From Lingula anatina (Eukaryota; Brachiopoda; Lingulata; Lingulida; Lingulidae): a DNA stretch of 39,770 nt. This document shows, in pieces, positions 18,714 through 28,398 of this stretch. The stretch lies in assembly GCF_001039355.2 (NCBI RefSeq), contig NW_019776165.1, positions 59,219-98,988 on the forward strand. The letters are read 5' to 3'. The notes beneath the pieces were generated by a model. That model was not told where the DNA came from, did not search any database, and worked only from the letters and a program-made list of their open reading frames with translations. Both the position numbers and the translations under genes were made by a program. Position 1 is the first letter of the stretch, and the number at the start of each line of letters is the position of its first letter.

Positions 18714-19265
18714 GGTACTTTGATGTGCGAGGATTTTTACCCACCAAAATTAAAATAATGCGAATATTAGTTTTGTCAAATTATGAGATGATGCTGTCAC
18801 ATAAAGCTACACCAGGTTAAACTAGAGGATTATTGAGAAGATAATTTGAAGCTACTCATAAAAAGATTTCAAATTTCAAAAAGTTAAATACGAAAAGGTG
18901 ATACGTTGATTAAGATAATCATCAGATGATGGCAAAAACTTAATAGATTTATGTAGATTATCAGTAGATCCTCAAAGTTCATATTTGAAATACTTACGAA
19001 AAAGCAGATAAGTTTATGAAGTTTATAGAGACATACGGAAATATAAAAATATTAAAAAATTCAAGGTTATTGTTAGATATGAAATATAACCAGGAAATTA
19101 TAGTGCTTAATAAAAAGATTTGATTCATTTATCCAACCTAATGAGCATGTTATACGGATTTTCTTTTCTATTTTTTGTGTTAAATGGTTCTTATAACTGC
19201 ATGTCACCATAGCGTGTGGTAAATTGTATAGAAATAAAGACAACTCAACACTTGAGGCTATAATG

Positions 19266-19414
19266 GGCCCTTTGCAACTAGATCACTAGATATTGCCTTC
19301 TTTTGTTTACTGGAGAGCTTACTTGCTCCCCAGTAAACAAAAGAATGCTGGAGAGCATTAAAACTCTTCAGTTAACAAAAACAGTCAACATCTAGTCAAG
19401 TAGCTGCAAAAGGC
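19266..19414. mobile_element. Inverted-repeat element, copy 1 (predates duplication)
   Basis: GGCCCTTTGCAACTAGATCA at the left is the imperfect inverse of the right end (AGCTGCAAAAGGC); the TTTTGTTTACTGGAGAG arm also recurs inverted. The same element sits at 31040-31203 in gene B's flank. Confidence 0.7.
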
Positions 19415-19515
19415 TTATCCGTATCTGATTGTCATTAAGTGGGTTTTATTGCATATTAAGAAAATTGTCACAATTTATGTGTATTAACCAACAGCTTGAT
19501 AACCTTTTCAAGAGT

Positions 19516-19547
19516 GATACAGACGTCCCACTGAAGTGGGTTGTATC
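19516..19547 (+). other. Stem-loop with compensatory change between copies
   Basis: CCCAC-TGAA-GTGGG lies at 19527-19540, with an outer GATAC/GTATC pair (19516-19520 and 19543-19547). Gene B has CCCAT-TGTG-ATGGG at 31315-31328, so one base pair changed on both sides. Confidence 0.5.
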
Positions 19548-21316
19548 GAGCCTGTGTGGAAACCCGCAATATCAAAATTATTTGTTAATTGTTTTGGTTT
19601 ACTGGTAACGTTTTCCGAGTTTATGACTTATTTTAATATTTGCATCTCTGCAGTACATGTCGTCTCCATGGATATTTTTACTGCAGCAATATAGGCATTA
19701 TATTTGTTATATGTCATAATTTAGCGGATGCTGTTTTTGGTTGCTCTTTCACTTATTGCAAATGAAATGGTACTACTACTACTACTACAGTATGGTCTTA
19801 GTTGAATGGCCACATAAACGTGATTTACATGACGTGAATAACAGTGATTATTTTTGTCGTTAAATGTTGTAAAATGTCGTAAGCATTTGCAAAGAAAAAG
19901 ATAAGTTGAACCACTTATTGCAAAAATTGAAAGAACATGCATTCACATGACCTAAGGCAATCTCACCATTTTTACTTTCCAAAACCAAGACCTGCTAAGC
20001 CTGCAAAGATTTTAATTCAATTGGAGTTGATACATTTTAATACAGTCGCATTTAATTACTTAAACGAGGTTGATTGATTTAATATTTTAATCATTAGTGG
20101 AAAATGTCATAATAAGTTTTATCTATTTTTAACACTCATCTATAATGCATGTACAATCGAAATTCAAATTTCAATATTAATACTACTACTACTACTACTA
20201 ATAACAATAAATAAATTTATCATTATTATTATTACTATTAATAATTGTAAGAGACGTAAACAAGGCTCACAGAGATTGCCTAATAACGAAATAGAGAATA
20301 CATGTAGCTGATTGACAAATAAGAATGAAATATTCTTATGATGAACTAAAAGATGATGTAAAGAAAATCTATAAACAATATGGATAGATAAAGGATGGAT
20401 TACATCGTATGTGAGTATGTACAGAAAGTCTGTGAATAAATGTTTGAATTGATATCCTGCATCGCTGTCGTTGTTACTACTGTACATGTCTGTCAATATG
20501 ACATTCCTGTTTTCAGTTCGATCATGATTTAGTCAAAGGGATAAACCCAAATGAACTTTTTCGTTTCCTGGATAAGATAATTTGAATTGATTTTAAATAA
20601 ATCAGTAAATGTTCTGATAGAGCTAGGAACCGGTCATTATTTAAGTCTGATCCCAGCCCCAGTCCCCCTCCCCTAAAATTGAGACCCCCTAATAGCATTC
20701 AAATTTGGGGGAGCCCCCTTTGAATATTCACCCCCCTCCTGTAATAAAAAACGAACTCTGGAATTTTTTTCACTATAGCATAAAAAGTATGTCATAAACA
20801 CTCCACTCATGGGGGAAAATTTACGTACAAATTGAATAATTTTACAAAAAAATCGACTGTAAACATTGTTGAATTTACTCTTAAATGTAGATACTCTATG
20901 TTTAGGCAGGGTTGAAGTGTAGTTAAAAATAATACAGAATTTATTCTATTCATTCTTATGAAAGAAAACTACTGGTAGAAACATAAAAAAAGATGTAATG
21001 AAATTTAATCAGACAATATCGGTTGATATTTTTACACACACTTACTCTAGTGAGATTTGATTATATAAATCATAACAGATGTACGAAAACAGACCAATGC
21101 CAAATATCCCAAACCTTATATGTAAAGATGGATGGCTTAAATGCAACAAGAGATTGTGAACAGTGGAAAGCAATTTCTTCCTTAAGACAGTCCACTCGGA
21201 GGCTGAGGTACAATTGGTGAATTTCTTCCCGAATGTAGTACGAATGTTGAAAATTCTTCATTCCGGCTGGTTCCGCTAGAATCCTTTTAATTCTGAATAA
21301 GTGTGACGGGGCCTTT

Positions 21317-21478
21317 CAGGGGCGGATCCAGAGTTATTTTCTGAGTCTTCCAAATTATCTTTGTTGATTCATCCTCCCTTTTTGACCGTCTTCCGACAGA
21401 AAAAAAATACCCGTCAATGTAAAATTAAAAATCTGACCGTCTTCTGGATGACCCAGAAGACGCCCTAAATCCGCCCCT
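21317..21478. mobile_element. hAT-like MITE with GGCGGATCC ends
   Basis: Starts CAGGGGCGGATCCAGAG and ends CTAAATCCGCCCCT. GCCTTT flanks it at both sides (21311-21316 and 21479-21484), consistent with a target duplication. A GACCGTCTTC motif occurs twice inside. Confidence 0.75.
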
Positions 21479-21879
21479 GCCTTTAGCAAGAGCCCTTGCA
21501 GAATTGGAGTGTCTTACAAAGTCCGATGTGCCTATTGGAATGCTCCCCTACGGTGTATAACAGCTAGCTGCAAGCTCCGTCGACCTGTCTGCCTGTTTTT
21601 CATGTTTTTCATGCCTTTTTTTACATTGGGCAATAATTCCACTCCCCCTGCTAAGCTGCCCGTCAAAGGTTGGTTCCCTGTAGGATACATGTTTTTTGGT
21701 GAAAGGGGTGAGAAATGGGGAAAATGGCATTTCGATTGATTTTTTTTTCAAATAATTTACTCCTCTGATTTACAAGGACTTTGAATTTTTAAGGTCTTAT
21801 TTATTTGCCAGTTTACTTTTTCATCACAAAGGTTCAACTCTATCTTTTTTTCACCAATCTGCATATCTTTTCCATGGAT

Positions 21880-22440
21880 TCCATTTTGTAAATCAAATGA
21901 ATGTTTTCAAGCTTTCATGCTCTCATGATGATTGTTGAATTGTAGATGTGAACAGACACTCCATCATCAGAACAGCCACAGTAAGTGATGGCTGAGTAAA
22001 ATACGATAATTGGTATCATTGGTGATAGCTCTGAGAAACGATGATAGTCCTGCTATCTAAATCGACCGCGAAGGCTTGGGGACATTAGGTGCTTTCCATA
22101 GCTCAGTGGTTCGAGACATACAGCTATAAGCCCCATGAAACCCTTCTGATTACTACTTTTTTTGTTAACTACGTTAATGTTTTTGATCTGAAAACAGCCT
22201 TATCGATTTCATTTTTACTTCATTTGTGTTTTAATGATGACTATTGAATTATATATGGGGACAAACTCTTCAGCATGAAGGCGGCTCAATAACTGATAAC
22301 AGATTATAAGATATGGTAATGAGTATCAACGGTTATAATTCCATAAATGATGGCACTCCCTTCCAAATCGACTGTGATAGCTAAGGGAAGTTAAGTGCTT
22401 TCAACAGTTCAGTCGTGCGAGGCTAGGTGCTTAGACCCAA
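21880..22440 (+). repeat. Degenerate tandem repeat, two units of about 300 bp
   Basis: The unit near 21900-22140 (TGATTGTTGAATTGTAGATG, then AAATCGACCGCGA and GTGCTTTCCATAGCTCAGT) recurs near 22225-22430 with many changes. The first unit includes TAGCTCAGTGGTTCGAG, like a tRNA A-box, but no full tRNA can be folded. Confidence 0.5.
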
Positions 22441-22469
22441 GATACACTGGTGTGTAGTACCAAACACAA

Positions 22470-22880
22470 TTTGTTTGGAGGGTTATCCATTTCCCAGGAT
22501 ATCCACGCATTCTCATTGATGTTATGATCTAAGGATTTAGTTTGCCATCGGGGAGTTTGGATCTGATTAGCATTTAACCAGTCTACTATTGTATTGACTC
22601 TACGTAGAATAGAATTATCATGTTAAAACATAATTGGGTGGTCATGTTCACCTAACATATTCTCTACAGAATTCCTTAAGTTCTTTCCAGAACTTACATG
22701 TAATGCTCTACGTTCAGGTTCCCGTTGACCAATACTAGCTTGCCTACACCATGGTAGCCAATACACCCCATGCCATGAATTATGTAGGGCGACCAGAGGC
22801 AGAAAATGTCGTATGTACGTAGGGGTGACATTTTTTTTTATTGGTATGGGGTATATGAGAAACTTTGTAACTGATGTAAC
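22470..22880 (-). pseudogene. Tc1-like transposase fragment (minus strand)
   Basis: Read on the minus strand, 22697-22752 gives GVGKLVLVNGNLNVEHYM, like the Tc1 block GVGKLVFVDGNLN-x-x-x-Y, preceded by GMGCIGYH. At 22502-22522 it gives NINENAW, a degraded form of LNPIENAW. Stops lie between the blocks. No terminal repeats were found. Confidence 0.6.
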
Positions 22881-23256
22881 TTTGTAACTCCACGACCAAT
22901 GCATGATTGAAAGCTACAAGTCTATGATTCAAATATAAAACTAAAAATAGAGCTATACCTGAGAGAGCTTTCGATCACGTCCGTGATCATCCGTGATTTA
23001 GTGTAGAAATTGAAAAGTTTAATATTTGAATCATATCCTACGACTACACAGATGAATTCCCATCAAAACACAAGTCTATGTATATATCCCATGAAAATTG
23101 TTTAATGCATGAAGTGTTAGGATGCAAACGTTGAAACAACGCAAGCATCAAAAATTAAACTGCGACCATGAACGATTTATTTGAAAAACTATGTGTATGT
23201 AATTTAACAATACCCGATTCCCAACCGATTTATAATTGAAAGTCTCGACTCTCTGT

Positions 23257-23643
23257 TTATATCCCTTGAAAATAGTTTAGTATGTGAAGTGTTTGGATGT
23301 GCACATCAAAAATTAAACTCAGAGCACTTAATGTAGCCCAAAAGAAAACAAAACGTCCATCTTCAATCAGCGATACATGTCGATTTATGTCTGTAGGATC
23401 TAAATTAAAATTAATATTTAAAGGCGAATCATTTTCGAGTGCAAACTTGTACACTAACGCATGTTCGCTTTCTTGTGATGTCGTCACGCTTCTATTGATT
23501 ATAAGCCACTGAAAATTAGAAGAGGAGGACGCAGGGGAAATATGTGAAAACCAACCAACGGGCACATTTCTAAGAAATTGATCCTCCGTCGGCCAATCAC
23601 AGACAAGTTTGACATTGTCTCCTAGGCAACGCGTTGTCAACAT
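23257..23643 (-). CDS. Possible divergent exon upstream of gene B (uncertain)
   Basis: A 128-codon open frame starting ATG at 23643 reads away from gene B across the shared promoter. It begins MLTTRCLGDNVKLVCDW and has VGWF, loosely like an immunoglobulin-type C-to-W spacing. In copy 1 the ATG is ACG and stops and frameshifts break the frame, so either copy 1 decayed or the frame is chance. The X-box would lie inside its first codons. No splice partner was found. Confidence 0.25.
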   Translation of the reverse strand: MLTTRCLGDNVKLVCDWPTEDQFLRNVPVGWFSHISPASSSSNFQWLIINRSVTTSQESEHALVYKFALENDSPLNINFNLDPTDINRHVSLIEDGRFVFFWATLSALSLIFDVHIQTLHILNYFQGI

Positions 23644-23740
23644 TTGTTTGTGCCATAGACTAATTGTGGAATTCTTGTCTGTCGATATTTAGTTTAAAGA
23701 CCAATGTATAGAGGTGCGGTTGACGCACGTTCTAGTGAAA
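23591..23740 (+). promoter_or_regulatory. Gene B proximal promoter with CCAAT box and RFX-type X-box
   Basis: CCAAT at 23593-23597, X-box GTCTCCTAGGCAAC at 23617-23630, and the GCAACGCGTTG palindrome after it. The motifs and their spacing to the ATG are the same as in gene A, and this stretch is among the best conserved non-coding parts of the duplication. Confidence 0.55.
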
Positions 23741-23866
23741 ATGTCACTGAGCAGTTTCACGATTTTCTTGGTTTTGGAAAGTTTTTTGTGTACTTCAGTT
23801 GTGAAATCTTCACAAATTGCAGATGATCACGTGTGCCAGGTGTTTGGAAACGAAGTCCTGTGTCAG
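23741..23866 (+). CDS. Gene B exon 1: signal peptide
   Basis: 126 nt, residues 1-42. MSLSSFTIFLVLESFLC is more hydrophobic than the gene A leader. Ends NEVLCQ at CAG|GTAGGA, phase 0. Confidence 0.8.
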
Positions 23867-26800
23867 GTAGGACGGTAGTCAACTAAAAAATATTAAGAAG
23901 ATAAATGAAGTCCATAATGATAATTATGTCGAATATTTTAGAAATTTCTAAAGGAAAAAGTGTTAGGGTAAGCACTAGATTACTTTAAAGGTCCTGCTGA
24001 TACAGGTCTGATAGAAATATGCCTCCCATTGACCCCTTAAATTCCACCACATTTAATTGATGAAATTAAGTCATTTAGATGAGATTTGTGTGGAAATTTT
24101 ATACTTTCCATACACTTTGTACACTATAAATTTTAACTGACTCTTTGCCGTATATCTGGATATCAACATGGGGTTACACGTGAATACCTATAAACAGTGA
24201 ATGATAAGACCGAGATGCCTTATGAAATACATCACAATTTCTGATGCAATGGTTTTAAATATGAAAGGCAAAATATCATCGGAGATGAATGCTCAAGCCT
24301 ATAGTTAAGTTGAAAAATTTCAGGTATTTTGTATTTTGGACAAATTAAATAGCAGTAAAAACTGAAGACAAAACCTTAACGCATATCTGGTAATGTCACT
24401 TAATTTACAACGTGAACAAATTAACGCACGTCCCAGCTGTGTGTACCGTATAAATATATATTCGAACACTGGCAGACAAGTTCTGGTCAGTGTAACAGTG
24501 TCTACTATATAGTAGCTTAGCCAATATATATGTACCATTACGAAAATTTGGACCGTTTCACGTAAAGTAAAATCCAGTAAAATAACATTACCGAAATGAA
24601 AAATATATAACTCTACTTCTGTCGCTGTTCTACCTTATTCTATTTTATGATATTTCACTTAAACCCTTGTATAGAGCACCGCTACCTCTATCCGGCTCCC
24701 GTGTATCAGAGAGTGTGACCGATACAAAGAGAATTGTCAATCGGCCCGGGTGTACGGTAACGACAGACAGTGCAGGATTCAACTGAAAACCGCGCCCAGT
24801 AAGTATGAACGCGCTGACACAATTAACCGTGTGATGAAATTAAGGAACGTCTTATTATTTTTTAATCTATTGATTGTTGATTGATTGATGAAATGAATAA
24901 TTTGCAGACCTGGACCCCTGCTTAATTGTCCCACAGGTAAATGTGTCATGCGATAAACCAAAATTTCAGTGTTATCACACAATATGTGTCTATTTAGCAT
25001 TATTCCATGTCGTGTCTGAGATACTATTACTTAATTGTTATATGAAGGCGTAACGCTCATTGTGTGCCTTTAATTTCAAGTTACGTGTAACAGAGTGATG
25101 GACAATGTCCAGCAGTGGACGTGGAATAGCTGGTATTCGAACACTGGCGGCCAAGTGCTGGTTAGTTTAACAGTGTCTACTATAGTAGCCTAGCCAATAT
25201 TTTGTATTTTTGAGACATCAAAAATAAATATATTAATGGTAATTGAAATGGAACAGAATTAGACTAATACAGTAATTTTGGCGGCAAAGTACTTTACAAG
25301 ATAAAAGCCCAGAAATGTTTTCGAAATGTTTTTAGAAAAATATAGGCATGCATGCAGGCAGTACTTTCGGAATCAGTTCATATGACTTTACGTACATCAT
25401 GAAATAGAATATCTATTGGTATAGCGCTTTCATGAGATTACACATTGAAAATATGTAAAGTGGAAAATAAACCAAAGAAACTGGTTTATTTATCATATAA
25501 GTAAAAACCATGCAACATTCTGAGTTTTAGGTCAGTAGAAACTCGTTATTAGCAGCATGTATCCTCCTTTTTCAGGATATTGTTTTCAGTGTCCCCTGAA
25601 ACCCAGGGCAATCCTCTGTTAATACCACAGTGCACCTTTAACTTATAAATACTATCCATGCATTGCAGAATGTCAACTACATAAAGAAGAACGCATCCAC
25701 CGCGCTGCGAGTTCGCTGGTCTGGAAGTATAATGGGTGGTTACAACTCCGATCGGGGGTCTCGCTTTTACTTCACGTTCAATGGGGCACCTTGCACTGAG
25801 CCTGCTGGTATCGAGGCCGTAGACTGGACTGGGGCTGATAGAGAGTATTATCTCCATACTGAATGTGAGTAGCATGGCTGACGTCAAACACTCTTTGTAA
25901 GACTTTAGGGAAATGATATTTTGGCACAAATATACAGTTTTTTTGGTATGATATGATATGATATGATATGATATGATATGATATATTTATCAGTCATTCT
26001 TTGCTAGTGGTGCACTGCGGGGGGACCATAACAAGAATGTAATTTAAATTTAGATAGCCGACCAAATTCTCATGACATCCTTGTGTATGTTTCAATAACA
26101 AATCAAAGAAGCTGCATGAGCAAGGAGGATGTTGTTATAAAAGCAAAAAAAGAGAAAAAGCAGAAAATATANACAGTTATAGAAAGTGCTTATAAATTTA
26201 GAGGCATAGCTTCGTGTGTAGAACTTGCGATGAGGCACTGCTCTCTTTTCCTACATTTCTTCTAGCAAAATATTCTTAGTTATTCCCCTTTCTTTGGTTG
26301 TGTTTTCATTTCTAGAGTCGACTTTATAGAAACAAAGAAAAAAAACAGCTTTTAAGAGGGCTCAGAGTTTTGAGCAATATACTTATACTATGAATTACCA
26401 ACAGGCTAAAAACTATACCAGTGCACTGTGGTATATGTATCCTGTATCACATATTTCATTTCAGTCGAAGGGATTTGTAACAATATTCCGGCAGGACCCA
26501 TTCAGATTGGTTTCAACGTGGGAACACTGCCGGGTATATCAAGCCAGCCGTACTTGGGGTGGTCACCTGGTAACTGCAAAATAACAGCCGAGGAAGTCGA
26601 TCTGGGGGAGAACGAAGGTAGTATAGCATGGCATTTAGCATAGGATATCATACCGTGTAGCCCGCACGAAAACTCAGTACATACTTAATCACACGGAAAC
26701 CATACCTCAAATCTACTGCTATTTAAGGTATGGATGATGTGTATAGTGTATAGCATAGCATTATAGGACTATCATATAGCATGACATTAAATGGCATAAA

Positions 26801-28364
26801 TAGCATAGCATGGTATAATGTACTAAATCATGGTATGAAATGGCACAGTAGGCCTACACCATAACATATTTTATTTTACAAAATAAAAAAACAATTTTCG
26901 AGGAAAAGTTGGTAATGTGCTTAAGACCATACTTTTCTTCACACAAATATCGTTTGTTTTAGGTCCCTGTCCCCACCACACTGTCTTTAATGTAAAACAA
27001 CATACCTTTTCCACGGCGGACACAGCTAGTGGGATATACGGCGCTTCGGTATGTTAAACTTTGGTACATGTATATGTGAACAGAATTATACAATATGTAA
27101 AGCCTCTATCTTTGAGCCTTTTTGATCAGGGAAATAGAGATCTTGATTTGCCATTAGCGTATCAAACGTTTTCTTAAAATGTTTGATTCAAAAACCCATT
27201 CTCTTCTTACAAATCTTTCGTCTTATAAAGTGTGGGGAATATCACATATATTTAAAAGTAACATTTTTACCTTGTACATGTAGTTAGGTAATGTTTCACT
27301 ATACAGTACCTATTACATATGCAAACCTTGACTTGCAACACATGCATATACATGTCTATTGAGAAAGAGAGAGAGAGAGAGAGAGATGTATCATTTTTCA
27401 GACATGAATTTATATATTCCCAGGTATTTAGTTACACCAAAGTGGCTCCCGATACATCTCTACGAGTACGTTGGTTTGGGGCCTTAGGTGCAATATCCCA
27501 AAGTTCAGCACCCGGATGTCTTCGATTTTATTTTACCTTTAATGGAGAAGAGTGTAAAGCTCCCACTCCGATAGATGGAGCCATTGCATGGCTCACAAAT
27601 CCCATCATCCGAACGCAGACGACTCATTCAAGTAGGCGACGTTTAATAGTCTTTATCTTGTGTTTATCTTTCCGGTCTATATATTTCATTACGTTAAACA
27701 TTTTATTTGTATGTAAATCAATAATCATAGGTGCAGGTAGTCATTATGCCGGTATTTTGTTTGATTGAAAAAGATGGACACCTGGACGTAAAAACACTAT
27801 GTAAGAAAGATTAAAAGAAAGAAAAATTGCAAAATTTTAGTCAGAAACAAGTAATACTAGTGAAAATCCTTCCACCGTAGTAGAACTCATATGATTATCG
27901 ATCTGTTTATTGTCTTTTAAAGTTGAAGGGATTTGCCAAAATCTAGACCAAGGAGATTATGCAGTTGCTTTGAATGCTGGACACTGTCTATATGGCAACC
28001 TCAGCCAAATGGACCCAGACCCTGGCGTTAATGGTGTCTCCAGGATTGTTGTGGAGGAAGTTAGGCTCGGGAAGCCACAGTTTGCAGGTACCTTTTTTTG
28101 AATACACATGTATTTGGGTAGTTTTTTGGTGATTCCAATACTTTTCCCTAAAACACCATGATTCATGTACTGTTGGATATCAAAAACTGTAAATTAATGG
28201 ACGTGTAAAGGCACGTTTTTATTCTATCTTTAGATCAACCTCAGGTTGCTCAACAGGTGTTCAATCTTCGTCACTGGAACTGGTACAACCTAGACTTCAC
28301 GGGGCTGTCAGAAATCGAGGTACGTCATTTCATCATTTTTAATCAAATTTCTCTCACTTACTCC

Positions 28365-28398
<34 letters not shown>

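Larger units (their letters stand above)
4670..20490 (+). repeat. Segmental duplication, copy 1 (contains gene A)
   Basis: Exons, introns and both flanks align in order with 23175-32045. Similarity starts near 4670 (GAGAAACTTTGTGTGTAATT) and ends near 20490 just after a shared AATAAATGTTTGAATT. Copy 1 is about 15.8 kb against 8.9 kb for copy 2, because it carries the MAM exons and many more inserted repeats. Introns are still alignable, so the duplication is fairly recent. Confidence 0.85.
18714..20490. other. Gene A 3' flank, conserved with gene B
   Basis: Aligns in patches with 29974-32045. It contains an inverted-repeat element (19266-19414), a stem-loop (19516-19547), trinucleotide tracts (19772-19789 and 20181-20201) and a shared AATAAA at 20435-20440 (31993-31998 in gene B). 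Another AATAAA lies at 19109. Where the transcript ends cannot be told from sequence. Confidence 0.5.
20491..23174. other. Spacer between the two duplication units
   Basis: No exon of a recognisable family. Contents are a GGCGGAT MITE (21317-21478), a degenerate tandem repeat (about 21880-22440), a minus-strand Tc1-like relic (22470-22880) and C-rich sequence around 20650-20740. A block at 23040-23165 repeats sequence found again at 23180-23330. Confidence 0.55.

Noticed and set aside
22070-22140. tRNA gene suggested by TAGCTCAGTGGTTCGAG
   Set aside because: The A-box-like motif is good, but no separate B-box at the right distance and no acceptor stem can be found. Part of a degenerate tandem repeat.
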